Below, piece by piece: positions 1 through 9,774 of a DNA stretch of 64,000 nt. The notes beneath the pieces were generated by a model, which worked only from the letters and a program-made list of their open reading frames with translations, was not told the origin of the DNA and did no database searches. The stretch is taken from assembly GCF_030436345.1 (NCBI RefSeq), contig NZ_CP124038.1, positions 124,001-188,000 of the forward strand, written 5' to 3'. The first letter of the stretch is position 1; every line of letters starts with the position of its first letter. The translations under genes were made by a program, and so were the position numbers. The stretch comes from [Borrelia] tanukii. GTDB lineage: Bacteria; Spirochaetota; Spirochaetia; Borreliales; Borreliaceae.

Positions 1-621
1 ATTACATACATCGTCTAATCCTTTGTAGCTTGTATCAAGGTAAAAAACCCCTTTTGATAATTTTAACTTACCATATTGTTTTCTCTTATCAACATCATCT
101 CTTATTTCTAGAGTACGCTCTAATTCTTCTAAAGTCTCATTTCCATTTCTTTGCTTATATCGCCTCAAGGCTCGAACTTTAACAGAAGCATCAAGATAAA
201 TTTTGAATTCAGATTCTGGAAAAACAATAGTAGTAATATCCCTACCTTCTATTATATAATTATCATCGCTAAATTTAACAACCTCTCTTAATTTTTTATT
301 CACAATATTTCTTATTCCAACATAAGAAGAATAAAAAGAAACTTGAAAATCAATCTTATCATTTAAAATTTGATTTTCAACATTCTCTCCATTAAGCAAA
401 AAGCTGGAATTATTAAAACTTATATCATTCTCAAGAATCAAATTTAAAAGTCTGCTCTCGCTAATAAAATCGCAGCTATTCATGGAAGATCTTTGGGCAA
501 TTAAAGTTATTATCCTATAAAGATACCCGGAGCTGATAAATTTATAGCCCAGTTTTGCACCAAGCTCTCTTGCAATTGAACTTTTTCCTGATGCTGAAGG
601 TCCATCAATTGCTATTATCAT
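1..621 (-). CDS. cmk: Cytidylate kinase, 3' end cut by the window edge
   Basis: This enzyme phosphorylates CMP/dCMP with ATP in pyrimidine nucleotide salvage. The open frame starts at the ATG at 621-619 and continues in frame to base 1, giving 207 codons without a stop. The N-terminus reads MIIAIDGPSASGKSSIA, the typical CMP-kinase P-loop with GPSASGKS at about residues 7-14. The last visible residues (LDTSYKGLDDVCN) fit the C-terminal region, so only some 10-20 residues are probably missing. Its start overlaps the end of the pseudouridine synthase gene by 17 bases, so the two are probably translationally coupled. The order rluB-cmk is common in bacteria. Confidence 0.93.
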   Translation of the reverse strand, partial: MIIAIDGPSASGKSSIARELGAKLGYKFISSGYLYRIITLIAQRSSMNSCDFISESRLLNLILENDISFNNSSFLLNGENVENQILNDKIDFQVSFYSSYVGIRNIVNKKLREVVKFSDDNYIIEGRDITTIVFPESEFKIYLDASVKVRALRRYKQRNGNETLEELERTLEIRDDVDKRKQYGKLKLSKGVFYLDTSYKGLDDVCN

Positions 622-1354
622 TTAACTTCTCCAGCCTGGATTTTAATCTATTTATCTTAACCAAAGGAACAATTTTTACCTGACCTTCCTTTAAACTATC
701 CAAATTAATATTGCCAATTCTAATTCTATGAATTTTTTTTAAAAAAACATTTTTGCTTAAAAACACTTTTCTTATTTCCCTATTTTTCCCTTCATCTAAA
801 ATCAATCTAGCAGAATTTTTATTTAAAATTTCATAAGACTTTAATTTAAAAAATTCTTTTTTTACCTTTATACCCGATTTAAAAGAAATAAGCAAATTTT
901 CATCAATATCTTTTTTTGATTCAATAATGTATTCTCTTTCAACTTTTCCCCTTGGATGAATAATATCATTTGCAAATTTACCATCATTAGTGAATAATAA
1001 AAGTCCAGAACTTTTAAAATCAAGCCTACCAATTGAAAATATACGCTCTTTAAACAAAGGCTGAACTAAGGATATTGCCAGCTTTCTTCCATTAACATCA
1101 AAATTGGAACATAAATAATTTTTAGGCTTGTTAAGGGCCAGATAAATTTTACTCTTACCTTGAAAGTCTTTAAAAACATAAACCTGTTTCTTATAAATTA
1201 TTCTATCCCCTAAAGATACTTTATCACCAAGCTTAGCAATAGAGCCATTAACTCTTACAAGCTTCTTTTTTATCAGCTCCTCGCAAAATCTTCTTGACCC
1301 TACCCCCTTTTCGGCTAAAAACACTTGAATTCTGGGAGTTTTAAGTGCAATCAT
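605..1354 (-). CDS. rluB: rRNA pseudouridine synthase, RsuA/RluB family
   Basis: Converts a uridine in 23S (or 16S) rRNA to pseudouridine. An N-terminal S4 RNA-binding domain (IQVFLAEKGVGSRRFCEELIK) is followed by the catalytic domain with the signature GRLDFKSSGLLLFTNDG, whose Asp is the family nucleophile. The length of about 250 residues is normal for RluB. The ATG at 1354 lies 11 bases after a GAGG. A GTG at 1363 is also possible but sits only 2 bases from it. The gene overlaps the upstream ScpA-like gene and the downstream cmk. Whether it acts on 23S or 16S rRNA cannot be decided from sequence alone. Confidence 0.88.
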   Translation of the reverse strand: MIALKTPRIQVFLAEKGVGSRRFCEELIKKKLVRVNGSIAKLGDKVSLGDRIIYKKQVYVFKDFQGKSKIYLALNKPKNYLCSNFDVNGRKLAISLVQPLFKERIFSIGRLDFKSSGLLLFTNDGKFANDIIHPRGKVEREYIIESKKDIDENLLISFKSGIKVKKEFFKLKSYEILNKNSARLILDEGKNREIRKVFLSKNVFLKKIHRIRIGNINLDSLKEGQVKIVPLVKINRLKSRLEKLNDNSN

Positions 1355-2108
1355 TAATTTCACAGCCTCGATACAATACTAATTTATTATTCAGATATCC
1401 TAAATTCACAATATTAAGCATTTTGCATTCAAGAGATACTAAAAAATAAGAAAATCTCTCAAAAGAATAATTGTCAGCATTAAAATCTAAAAGAGAATCA
1501 AAAATTATACTATTCTCTTTATTTAAGATAGAAATAATTTTCATTTTTTTCTCAAAAATTTTCAATTCATATTTATTACAAACAACTTTAAATTTTTTAT
1601 TGCACAAAAAATTTTTATTAACAACTTTTTCCTTTAATGCACTAGAATTTTTCTTTAAATTTTTCTTTTTATTATTATCATTAGCAATCGCATTAATATT
1701 TTTAACAAAATTATCACTATTGCCAAAAATAAAATCTTTAATCATTTTTGAGTCATAGAATTTAAAACTCTTTACTTGATTTAATTGTAATTTTTCATTT
1801 TCTCTATTCTTGCTACGATCTATTAACTTTTCCACAGCTTTGCGCTCCACTTTATCTTTGTATTCAAGCTTTAATGGGAATAAAATTTGAGTTTTCCAAT
1901 AAAACAAATTGTTAGCAAGATAAAAAAAATCAATCAATCCTCTAATACTTATATTAAGATCACTTGAAACATCTATGAACTCTTCAATTATTTGATTTAA
2001 ACTTAAAGTTCTTAAAACATGCTTATTCATACTAACATATTCAAAAAAAAGCTCTATTCCGCCCGTAAAATTATCAAGACTGATAGAGTAACTACCTAAT
2101 TCTGACAC
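1341..2108 (-). CDS. scpA: Diverged ScpA-like kleisin (chromosome condensation), candidate
   Basis: A 255-residue protein starting at GTG, with AGGGAAA about 9 bases upstream. The N-terminal part (LDNFTGGIELFFEYVSM, then ISIRGLIDFFYLANNLFYWK and TQILFPL) follows the ScpA pattern: 'F.GPLdLLL', a mid helix ending in 'fLv.Aa.Ll.iKs', then 'LLP'. The C-terminus (FERFSYFLVSLECKMLNIVN) resembles the ScpA winged-helix. A Lys/Asn-rich low-complexity stretch lies between them. ScpA bridges the SMC heads in the condensin complex. Its position next to rluB and cmk is the classical scpA-scpB-rluB-cmk order, but no scpB is present here. Assignment rests on pattern similarity plus context. Confidence 0.62.
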   Translation of the reverse strand: MSELGSYSISLDNFTGGIELFFEYVSMNKHVLRTLSLNQIIEEFIDVSSDLNISIRGLIDFFYLANNLFYWKTQILFPLKLEYKDKVERKAVEKLIDRSKNRENEKLQLNQVKSFKFYDSKMIKDFIFGNSDNFVKNINAIANDNNKKKNLKKNSSALKEKVVNKNFLCNKKFKVVCNKYELKIFEKKMKIISILNKENSIIFDSLLDFNADNYSFERFSYFLVSLECKMLNIVNLGYLNNKLVLYRGCEINDCT

Positions 2109-2119
2109 TTAAACTTTCC

Positions 2120-3217
2120 CTACTGTTCACATTCATCTTCTTTAAATCTAATAAAATTTACATCCTCTTGATCAAAATTATTAAAAATTATTTTTCTAAG
2201 TCTCTTATCCAAATCATTCGTAAGTTCTACTTCTCTGCCAAGATACTCAATAACACTCTCTCTCCCTTGTCCCAACTTATTATCTCCTAATGAATACCAA
2301 GAGCCTGTTTTTTGTATTAAATTATGCTTAATAGCAGCATCTAAAATCCCAGCTTCTCTAGAAATACCTTTCCCAAAATAAATTACTAATTCTACTTTAC
2401 GAAAAGGTGGGGCAACCTTATTCTTCACAATCTTGACTCTAATCTTATTGCCAATAACATCATCACTTGAGCCTGACCTGGTTACTTGTTCGATTTTTCT
2501 AACCTCAAGCCTAAGAGATGCATAAAACTTTAAAGCATGCCCACCAGTAGTAGTCTCGGGATTGCCAAACATAATACCAATTCTCATTCTTATTTGATTA
2601 ATAAACATAATGCAAGTATTAGATTTAGAAAGTATACCCGTAATCTTTCTAAGAGCCTTACTCATTAGCCTTGCTTGAAGGCCAATCTGAGAATCTCCCA
2701 TTTCTCCATCTATCTCTAATTTAGGGGTTAAAGCTGCTACAGAATCAACTACGATTAAATCAATACCACCGCTTCTGATTAAATGCTCGGCAATCTCAAG
2801 AGCTTGTTCTCCAGTGTCAGGCTGACTAAGCCAAAGTTCTGCAACATTAACTCCCAAAGCTTTTGCATAAACAGGGTCAAGAGCATGCTCAGCATCAATA
2901 AAAGCAGCTATACCTCCTTCTTTTTGTACTTCAGCAATTGCTTGAAGAGTCAAAGTGGTCTTGCCAGATGACTCAGGACCAAAAATTTCTATTATGCGTC
3001 CCCTAGGATATCCACCAATACCAAGAGCTTCATCTAATACAATAGATCCACTTGATATACTCTTGATGCCTTTCCCGACGGGAGATTCTCCCATCTTAAT
3101 AAGACTTCCTTTTCCAAAAGTTTTTTCTATTTGAACTCTTGCAAGTTCAACAGCTTCCTCTTTGCCTACTCTCTCCATACTAACAACTTTTTCTCTTTTT
3201 TCCTTTAACTTTGACAT
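2120..3217 (-). CDS. recA: Recombinase RecA
   Basis: Catalyses homologous pairing and strand exchange on single-stranded DNA. The 365 residues include Walker A GPESSGKT at about 80-87, Walker B-like [10 protein letters not shown], and the L2-loop region with [20 protein letters not shown]. The gene sits 13 bases after greA and 11 before the ScpA-like gene, inside a compact operon. There is no room for a private promoter or for an SOS box in front of it. A second ATG at residue 14 is possible, because the Shine-Dalgarno for the first (AGGA) is about 12 bases away. Borrelia is reported not to induce recA in a LexA-type SOS response, which agrees with this layout. Confidence 0.98.
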   Translation of the reverse strand: MSKLKEKREKVVSMERVGKEEAVELARVQIEKTFGKGSLIKMGESPVGKGIKSISSGSIVLDEALGIGGYPRGRIIEIFGPESSGKTTLTLQAIAEVQKEGGIAAFIDAEHALDPVYAKALGVNVAELWLSQPDTGEQALEIAEHLIRSGGIDLIVVDSVAALTPKLEIDGEMGDSQIGLQARLMSKALRKITGILSKSNTCIMFINQIRMRIGIMFGNPETTTGGHALKFYASLRLEVRKIEQVTRSGSSDDVIGNKIRVKIVKNKVAPPFRKVELVIYFGKGISREAGILDAAIKHNLIQKTGSWYSLGDNKLGQGRESVIEYLGREVELTNDLDKRLRKIIFNNFDQEDVNFIRFKEDECEQ

Positions 3218-3230
3218 TCTTAAATTTTTC

Positions 3231-5933
3231 CTAGCTAAATTTTATGGGTTCTATTTTCTTTACAAAATATCTAAAATTAGTATTATTTATAACAAAATTA
3301 AGACTATCTCCTTCCTTAGAATCAAGCAAATTTTCTCCAAAAGGTGATTTATACGAAATAATGCCTTCATCAGGGTTTGATTCCCAAGGTCCAAGTATTA
3401 AATAAGATTCATCTTTACCTGTAGCTTCATTTAAAATGATAACCTTAGTCCCAAAACCAACAACAGAACTTTGAAGATCTTTAGTATCTATAACTTTTGC
3501 ACTCTCTATTTCCAACATCAAGGAATTTAATCTTTTTGTCAAAAACTGTTGTTTTTCCTTAGCAGAATGGTATTCAGCATTTTCTTTTAAATCGCCAAGT
3601 TCACGAGCTTTCCCAATTTCTTTCGAATTTTCTGGAATTTCAACTTCCTTTAAATGCTTAAGCTCTTTTTGCTTTTTATTCAAAGAACTTAATATGGTTA
3701 AAAATCCAATTTCCATTCTCTCGCCTGCAAGTTGCATCTTTTCATCTTCAAACTCAACCGAATCAAATAATTGCCTTATTATAGACTTAATCTCTAAAAG
3801 ATCCTTGGGGGGGAAATCTTTTACATAAAAACAGGTCATATAAACTCTCTTAGCAAGCTCTTCATCTTTCACAGATCCTAAGACTGATTTAAGATAACCG
3901 TCTTTAACTAAAAGATTAATTATCATTTTATAAATTCTTTTACTTGCAACAGAATTATTTTTATTATTAATTTTGATAACACTGTCTGTTAAAATTTTAA
4001 TCAAATTGACCAAAAGATCTGAATCTGAATAACTCAGTTCAATAAAATAGGTTTTACAGTGCTTTAAAATCCAAATATAAGCATCTTTATAGATCTTATA
4101 ATTTTTTATAACATAATTAAATAATTTTTCCACTTCTTTGGGATCTTCTTTGTAAAGTGATTCAACCAATTTCTTATTAACAGAATGAGGAAAAAGTTCT
4201 TTATAGTACAAAATCCAATTACTAAGTTCGCTTTTAATTAAAACAACCAATTCTTTTTTAATTTCTGCATTCAAAATTGAATCAAAAAGATCTACTATTC
4301 CTTTCGAATACTCCTTTAAAAGGGATTCTAAATTAACATCTTTTTCTATATTAACTTTTGATGATAATTCTTCAGAAAAATTACCTAAAGATTTAAGAAT
4401 AACGTAAGAACTTATAACATGATGATCAACCTTTGTAAAATTGTTAACATAAATCAAAAAATAGTTAAGCATCTCTTCTTCAATATGCAAATCCTTAACA
4501 ATTCCCTTAACATTGCAATAGTTTATAAATATTTCGTATCTTTTATAAAAATCTTTCTCAATTTTAAATTTATCATACATTTTTTCATTCAAATTGGAAG
4601 ATCTTTCATTATATATATAACAATCAAGCTTTCCAGAATCCATAACAAAATGGGGATTATCTTTTAAGATTTGCTTTGCTTTCAAGCTCCATGAATTCCA
4701 TGAACTTTGAGTCATCAAGCTTGGCACTAACTCTTTTTTTATTCCCTTTAAATCAATAGCTTTATAACTTTTTATAATAACTTTTATAGCCCACTCAATA
4801 TCTTTTTTTACTCTATCTGCAAGTTCCTCTTTGGGTGTTATAGCCTTTAATACCCTAATATCCTCCCTGCTAAGAGGAGAAAGAGCCGACATCGCCATAT
4901 CAAAGCCAATAAAATGACCTCTTTTTGAAACAAAATCAACGGTAATGCCATGATCATTTACATCCCTTACTATTCCAACAGACCAAGTCTGATGATAAAC
5001 AAAGTTGCCCTTTGCAAAAAATAAATATTTTTCAAAATCCGAATATACGTCAACAAAATTTTTGTCCAAGTTTTCAATATCAGACTTTACAAGATAATCC
5101 TCAATATTCTTTACATCTTTATATCTTTCTCTTAAAAATTTAACTAAATTTTCTCTTGCTTTATGATTTTTATTATCAAGCTTCAAAATACCTTTTAAAA
5201 TTTCTATTGTCTCATCAACATTATCAGTCAAAGAATAATGATCAAATAAATCTTCATAAAGAACTATAGCCTTTTTAAATCCAAGATCTTTTTCAATTTT
5301 TTGCAAAATAAGCAAAAAAGAATCAAAATCATCTGAAACATAATGAATAAGTTTGGCCCATACTTCTCTGATTCCTGACATTTGTTTTTTATCAATAAAA
5401 CGATAAATAGCCTTTCTAAAATAAAAAATTGATTTTTGCAAATCAATAGTTTCATAATAAGTAGCAAGTTGCCTTACAAATACAGTGTCATCAATATCTG
5501 CTTCAACAATTCTAGTCCAAATACTTGGAAGCTTATCATTTTCATTATTTTGGGCATATATTTTTGCAAGAGTATAAAGAGCATGCTTATTCTCAGAAAT
5601 AAAAAGCATTTCATTACATATATGCTCAACAAGGGCCCATTTTAAATTCTGAGAAAATAAATCAATAACAGCAAGCAAATTCATATCATTTAGCGGGCGC
5701 CTACTATATATAAGCATTCCAGAAATATAAAGACCTGCTATGCTTTTTTTAACATCCTTTAAATGTCTGCCACAAATATCAAGCACATCCTCTGTTAACC
5801 CCTCATCAATTATATTATCTATCAAATCATCCAATTCTTTTATTTTGGCAAGAGAATAGTTATTAACAACTATTCTTGTCCACTTATCTTCTTGCAAAAT
5901 ACTATCTAATTTTTCTATGGTAACATTAGACAT
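3231..5933 (-). CDS. greA: Transcription elongation factor GreA with a ~740-residue N-terminal extension
   Basis: GreA enters the RNA polymerase secondary channel and stimulates cleavage of backtracked RNA. A normal GreA is about 158 residues; this frame has 900. The GreA part is at the C-terminus: the coiled-coil tip motif [10 protein letters not shown] lies at about 780-789, followed by the FKBP-like half ([28 protein letters not shown]). The first ~740 residues are helical, with TPR-like repeats (for example [20 protein letters not shown]) and a segment containing the Gly-rich stretch [20 protein letters not shown]. Start ATG 5933 follows AGGAG. It lies between a TPR protein and recA. No frameshift is visible, so the fusion looks genuine. 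Confidence 0.93.
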   Translation of the reverse strand: MSNVTIEKLDSILQEDKWTRIVVNNYSLAKIKELDDLIDNIIDEGLTEDVLDICGRHLKDVKKSIAGLYISGMLIYSRRPLNDMNLLAVIDLFSQNLKWALVEHICNEMLFISENKHALYTLAKIYAQNNENDKLPSIWTRIVEADIDDTVFVRQLATYYETIDLQKSIFYFRKAIYRFIDKKQMSGIREVWAKLIHYVSDDFDSFLLILQKIEKDLGFKKAIVLYEDLFDHYSLTDNVDETIEILKGILKLDNKNHKARENLVKFLRERYKDVKNIEDYLVKSDIENLDKNFVDVYSDFEKYLFFAKGNFVYHQTWSVGIVRDVNDHGITVDFVSKRGHFIGFDMAMSALSPLSREDIRVLKAITPKEELADRVKKDIEWAIKVIIKSYKAIDLKGIKKELVPSLMTQSSWNSWSLKAKQILKDNPHFVMDSGKLDCYIYNERSSNLNEKMYDKFKIEKDFYKRYEIFINYCNVKGIVKDLHIEEEMLNYFLIYVNNFTKVDHHVISSYVILKSLGNFSEELSSKVNIEKDVNLESLLKEYSKGIVDLFDSILNAEIKKELVVLIKSELSNWILYYKELFPHSVNKKLVESLYKEDPKEVEKLFNYVIKNYKIYKDAYIWILKHCKTYFIELSYSDSDLLVNLIKILTDSVIKINNKNNSVASKRIYKMIINLLVKDGYLKSVLGSVKDEELAKRVYMTCFYVKDFPPKDLLEIKSIIRQLFDSVEFEDEKMQLAGERMEIGFLTILSSLNKKQKELKHLKEVEIPENSKEIGKARELGDLKENAEYHSAKEKQQFLTKRLNSLMLEIESAKVIDTKDLQSSVVGFGTKVIILNEATGKDESYLILGPWESNPDEGIISYKSPFGENLLDSKEGDSLNFVINNTNFRYFVKKIEPIKFS

Positions 5934-5969
5934 TAAACTCTCCTAACATTGATTTTTAGTGTCAAGCAA

Positions 5970-6914
5970 CTAATTTACATACTGTTGATAAATTCCCAAG
6001 TCTATTTCTTTTATGTACAACAAAATTTCATCAATGCGTGCTCTATCCTCTTTTATCCTTACATAATGATCAATAAGCCAAAAATACTTATTAATAAGCC
6101 TTGGAAGTAATATACTCTCATTTATTGATCTATAAGACTTTTCTTTAAGTTCATTGCGCAAACTATAAACAGACTGCTTTAGCTGTCCAAGCTCTATGGG
6201 TCTTAATTCTCTTTTAACATTAAAAACACCATTAAGAGAACCATAAACAGGAATCCATTCTTTTATAAGATCATCTGAAATGTTTCTGTCAGACTTAATA
6301 AGATCTATTAATCTTAAAATCATATCAGACTCAAGAGAATATATATCTATTTTTTGAGGATTGATAAAAAAAGCCTCTCTGAATAAGACTTTAGCCTCTT
6401 TAATTTCATCAACCAGCGCATAAGAATCAGCAAGCTCTGCAACAACATCTGCGTTTTCCTTAGCATCTCCTAATATTTGCAAAAAGACATTAATTGCTCT
6501 CTCGTAATTTCCCATACCTTTATAAGACTTAGCAATTTTTATTAAAAGGTCCAAATTTTCTGGATGCAGTTTGTATATATTTTTATATATGTAAAGACAA
6601 GTCTGAAACACAAAATATTTTATAGAATTACGACCTTGCAAAAAATTACAACCCATTTTTTTCAAATATCGACCTGCAAAACTATTCCACTCTCTTATTA
6701 AAAATTCTGCCTTTTCATAATCTTGCCCTATTCTATCGAGGCTTTCAACTTGACCATTCCAATACACAGAGCTTTTCAAAGCCGTTAAAATTTCAATATT
6801 ATCAAAATCAAGAGAATGAGCTTCTTCGGATTTTACTAAAGCCTCTTTGAAATTGCCTTTTCTAAAATCTAAATAAATCTCTTTGATCAATTCAACGATT
6901 CTTTCTGATGACAC
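5970..6914 (-). CDS. TPR-repeat protein of unknown function
   Basis: A 314-residue soluble protein with no signal peptide. TPR-like helices are clear at about residues 115-180 (LDLLIKIAKSYKGMGNYERA, then VVAELADSYALVDEIKEAKV, ending FINPQ). The N-terminal YLDFRKGNFKEALVKSEEAH is another repeat. The start is GTG at 6914, with GGTGGGG just upstream. It is the first gene of the apparent operon with greA (gap 36 bases) and recA. I infer a scaffold or protein-binding role, possibly with the TPR-rich arm of the adjacent GreA fusion, but there is no direct evidence for a partner. Confidence 0.85.
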   Translation of the reverse strand: MSSERIVELIKEIYLDFRKGNFKEALVKSEEAHSLDFDNIEILTALKSSVYWNGQVESLDRIGQDYEKAEFLIREWNSFAGRYLKKMGCNFLQGRNSIKYFVFQTCLYIYKNIYKLHPENLDLLIKIAKSYKGMGNYERAINVFLQILGDAKENADVVAELADSYALVDEIKEAKVLFREAFFINPQKIDIYSLESDMILRLIDLIKSDRNISDDLIKEWIPVYGSLNGVFNVKRELRPIELGQLKQSVYSLRNELKEKSYRSINESILLPRLINKYFWLIDHYVRIKEDRARIDEILLYIKEIDLGIYQQYVN

Positions 6915-6963
6915 ATCCCCACCATTTTAAAAATATACAAAAACCCCCGTTATACTTAATATA

Positions 6964-6969
6964 ATTATA
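6964..6969 (-). promoter_or_regulatory. -10-like TATAAT for the TPR-greA-recA operon
   Basis: A perfect TATAAT on the minus strand, about 50 bases before the GTG start at 6914, predicts a leader of about 43 bases. No convincing -35 hexamer is visible. In DNA this AT-rich such hexamers occur by chance, so confidence is modest. It is the only obvious site that could drive the whole six-gene block down to cmk. Confidence 0.4.
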
Positions 6970-7054
6970 TCATTTATCAATTTTTAGTCAAACAAGAAAT
7001 TAAGGCAAAATAACAATATTCCACTTATTATCTTTTTAAAATAAAATCTTATAT

Positions 7055-7060
7055 TATAAT
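7055..7060 (+). promoter_or_regulatory. -10-like TATAAT for the divergent TPR membrane protein
   Basis: TATAAT on the plus strand, 15 bases before a GTG and 36 before the ATG at 7097. The predicted transcription start near 7067 leaves only about 9 bases before the GTG, which favours the ATG as start. The -35 is poor. Confidence 0.4.
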
Positions 7061-7096
7061 ATTAAAAAGAAAATTGTGGGGTCAAATTCTAGCTAT

Positions 7097-8224
7097 ATGG
7101 AACCTAATAAAATTATTAACAGGGCTATTTATTACTATAATTCAAAAAAATATTCACAAGCAATAAAGCTCCTAGAAAAAGAAATTTTTTTCTACAAAAA
7201 TTACTATTTGTATCACTATGTCTTAGGAATGTCTTATCTTCGTATTGGAAACCTTGGCAATGCTCAAACATATCTTAAAAAAGCTTACACTTTAAACCCT
7301 AGCGAATCAAATATAAAACAAGCTATTGCTATACTTTTAGTAAGCCAAGGCAAAGAAGAAAAAGCTATTCAAATATGGCTTAAAATGATAGAAGAAAATC
7401 AAGAAGTCGATCGATCAGAGCTGTCTCTTGAAATTATTCGAAAAAATCCTATCAAAGGATCCGTTTTTTTAAAAAATAGCAACTTATATGAGAAACTGTT
7501 TCCAACAATTAAGGCAATACCCAATAAAATTTTAACAAAGTTAATCATAATAATTGCTATTGGGGGCATTGTATTTATTTCAATGTTAGCAATCTATTTT
7601 ATTTTTTATGAACAAAAAATAACAATATCCACAAATCGAAAAACAGAAATAAACAAAAATTTAAACAACATTGCTGCTTACATTGACGGCATTAAAATAA
7701 ATAGCAAAGAAAAAATAAAAAATGAAGAAGGCCAATTTATATTAATACTAACCAGCGATGAAATTAAAAATTCTTTTGAAAAAATCAAAGCTTATTTAAA
7801 AACAGGAAAAGATAATTTTGCAAGAGTAGAAATAAACAAAATATTAAATTCAAATGCATCCGAATCCATAAAACTAAAAGCCAAAAATCTTGCAAGTTTT
7901 ATATCAAGACCAGATTTTATTAGCTTTAATGAATATCTAAACTTGCAAGACATTAAAAAAGATCCATCAATCTATTCAAACGTATATGTAAAATGGGAAG
8001 GCGTAGTAAATAATGTCGAAAAAAAAGACAACATAATTCAGTTCGACTTTTACGTGGGATACAACAAAAATGTACTCTCAGGAATTATCCCAACAAAAAC
8101 AACCTTTGATATTGATATTGATTTTAAAGACAGTGTTGAAATACTTGGACAAATAGAATACAAAAATAATAAACTTGCCTTAAATGCAATAACAATTAGA
8201 AAAATAGATAAAAATGAAAATTAA
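7097..8224 (+). CDS. TPR-containing single-pass membrane protein, unknown function
   Basis: The frame could begin at GTG 7076 (382 residues) or ATG 7097 (375 residues); I chose the ATG because the protein then begins MEPNKIINRAIYYYN, directly with a TPR helix. Two to three TPR units fill the first ~110 residues (YLYHYVLGMSYLRIGNLGNA and following). A strongly hydrophobic segment (LIIIIAIGGIVFISMLAIYF) at about 155-178, counted from the GTG, is a single transmembrane helix. The remaining ~200 residues would be on the other side of the membrane and end in a beta-rich domain (VYVKWEGVVNNVEKKDNII). It is divergent from the greA/recA operon and convergent with hisS. I do not recognise a specific family. 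Confidence 0.8.
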   Translation: MEPNKIINRAIYYYNSKKYSQAIKLLEKEIFFYKNYYLYHYVLGMSYLRIGNLGNAQTYLKKAYTLNPSESNIKQAIAILLVSQGKEEKAIQIWLKMIEENQEVDRSELSLEIIRKNPIKGSVFLKNSNLYEKLFPTIKAIPNKILTKLIIIIAIGGIVFISMLAIYFIFYEQKITISTNRKTEINKNLNNIAAYIDGIKINSKEKIKNEEGQFILILTSDEIKNSFEKIKAYLKTGKDNFARVEINKILNSNASESIKLKAKNLASFISRPDFISFNEYLNLQDIKKDPSIYSNVYVKWEGVVNNVEKKDNIIQFDFYVGYNKNVLSGIIPTKTTFDIDIDFKDSVEILGQIEYKNNKLALNAITIRKIDKNEN

Positions 8225-8274
8225 TCTTAATATCTTTGCCAAAATTTTTCAATACAATCAACATTTAAGATTAA
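8221..8274. terminator. Inverted repeat spanning both convergent stop codons
   Basis: The 10-base arm TTAATCTTAA (8221-8230) is perfectly complementary in inverted orientation to TTAAGATTAA (8265-8274). The left arm contains the stop of the TPR membrane protein and the right arm the stop of hisS. The loop is 34 bases and the arms are AT-rich, so this is a weak candidate for a bidirectional terminator. Confidence 0.3.
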
Positions 8275-9644
8275 AAAGGAGTGCACAGCAACTTTTCATT
8301 ACATTTAATAAGATTTATTGACTCTTCAAAAGAAAGCAGCAACTCTTCTTTTTTCGTTAAATCTCTTACTTTCATTTTATTTTCCTTGTATTCTTCTTGA
8401 CCAACAAAAACTAAAAATCTTATCTCTTTGCTTAAAGCATATTCTATTTGCTCTTTAATATTTTTACCATTTTTATTTTTAAAATATACTTCACAAGAAA
8501 TATTTTTGATCTTAGAATAATCATGATTTCTAAACCTAGTAGCAAGTTCATAATAATAATTTTGCAAAGCACTATCTAGGTTTACAATTAAAACTTTAGA
8601 TCTAGCCTTAGTTACAAATATTTTAATATAACTAAACTTTTCAAGATCAATTATATCCTTTATTCTGTCAACACCAAAAGATCCCCCAATTCCTGAAACT
8701 TTTTGAATAGAATTCGAAAACGAAGAAACTAAATTATCATATCTTCCCCCACTACAAACACTTCCCATATTACTACCAAACACCTCAGATTCAAAAACAA
8801 TTCCTGTATAATAATCAAGCCCACGCGCTATTTTAAGATTTAAGTTAAAAGAATCTTGAATTTTTAATAAACTAAGGTGCTTGAAAACATCTTCTACTCT
8901 CTTAATAGATTCGTTGTTATCGCCTAAAATACTTTTCAGGGTTTTTATTTTATCTTTAAAAGTACCTTGCAAGTTCACTAAACTTAAGATTAAATCTACT
9001 GCTTCTTCTTCGATTTCAAGAAGCAACTCCTCTTTAACCTTCTCAATTCCTATTCTATCTATTTTGTCAATATTTCTTAAGATAAAAATAGATTTTTCTT
9101 TAATTCCTAACTGTTCAAAAAAAGAATTTAATATACCAAGATGAGAATAATGGATAATAAATTTTTTATTAATGCCTTCTATAAAATTCAAAAAAATCTC
9201 TTCAAGTCCATAATACACAACAGAAAGAATCTCGGCATCGCCTCTAAAACTATCCTCTCCAACTATATCAAAATCGAATTGCATAAATTCTCTGTATCTA
9301 CCCTTTTGAGAATTTTCTCCTCTGAAAACTTTTCCAAATTGAGAACGTCTGAAAGGAAATTTTAAACCAGAAATATTTGTAGCAATAAATCTAGCAAAAG
9401 GAACAGTTAAATCAAATCGCATGGAAACATCTCTGCCTCCATTGTCTTTAAATCTATAAATTTGCTTTTCAGTCTCATCCCCACCCTTTTTTAAAAGCAG
9501 CTCTGAATATTCAAGGACTGGAGTATCTATTAACTCAAAATTATAAGAATTAAGAATACTAAATATCTGCCTAACAATATGAATTCGAATCAAAGAATCC
9601 TTCGGTAAATAATCTTTAAAGCCTTTTAAAGTTTTAATATCCAT
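8271..9644 (-). CDS. hisS: Histidyl-tRNA synthetase
   Basis: Class II aminoacyl-tRNA synthetase charging tRNA-His. Of 457 residues, RFDLTVP lies at about 76-82, motif 2 (RGENSQKGRYREF) at 108-120, the histidine-specific ARGLDYYTG at 273-281, and motif 3 (GIGGSFGVDR) at 318-327. A C-terminal anticodon-binding domain follows. Length is slightly above the 420-430 of typical bacterial HisRS. Start ATG 9644 has GAGGG upstream. The gene is monocistronic by appearance, convergent with the TPR membrane protein and divergent from the penicillin-binding protein gene. Confidence 0.97.
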   Translation of the reverse strand: MDIKTLKGFKDYLPKDSLIRIHIVRQIFSILNSYNFELIDTPVLEYSELLLKKGGDETEKQIYRFKDNGGRDVSMRFDLTVPFARFIATNISGLKFPFRRSQFGKVFRGENSQKGRYREFMQFDFDIVGEDSFRGDAEILSVVYYGLEEIFLNFIEGINKKFIIHYSHLGILNSFFEQLGIKEKSIFILRNIDKIDRIGIEKVKEELLLEIEEEAVDLILSLVNLQGTFKDKIKTLKSILGDNNESIKRVEDVFKHLSLLKIQDSFNLNLKIARGLDYYTGIVFESEVFGSNMGSVCSGGRYDNLVSSFSNSIQKVSGIGGSFGVDRIKDIIDLEKFSYIKIFVTKARSKVLIVNLDSALQNYYYELATRFRNHDYSKIKNISCEVYFKNKNGKNIKEQIEYALSKEIRFLVFVGQEEYKENKMKVRDLTKKEELLLSFEESINLIKCNEKLLCTPF

Positions 9645-9774
9645 TACATTATACCCTCGCTACATAGTATCTACTTTTTCAGAATATAATAACATATAAT
9701 AATATAGATACAAAAAAAAATGAATAATTTTTTACTTCATATAATCATAAAATAATTTAAGAGGTCCAAAATTC

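Noticed and set aside
1471..1758. Open frame of 95 codons antisense to the ScpA-like gene, with hydrophobic residues.
   Set aside because: It lies opposite a Lys/Asn-rich region; poly-A on one strand reads as Phe/Leu on the other. No Shine-Dalgarno.
3231..5933. The 900-residue GreA frame as a sequencing artefact joining two genes.
   Set aside because: The frame has no internal stop, and there is no strong Shine-Dalgarno plus ATG at the GreA boundary that I could see; the whole has uniform codon use.
7076..7096. GTG at 7076 as the start of the TPR membrane protein.
   Set aside because: The -10-like TATAAT at 7055-7060 would leave about 9 bases of leader without a Shine-Dalgarno; ATG 7097 starts directly with the TPR. 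Not excluded.
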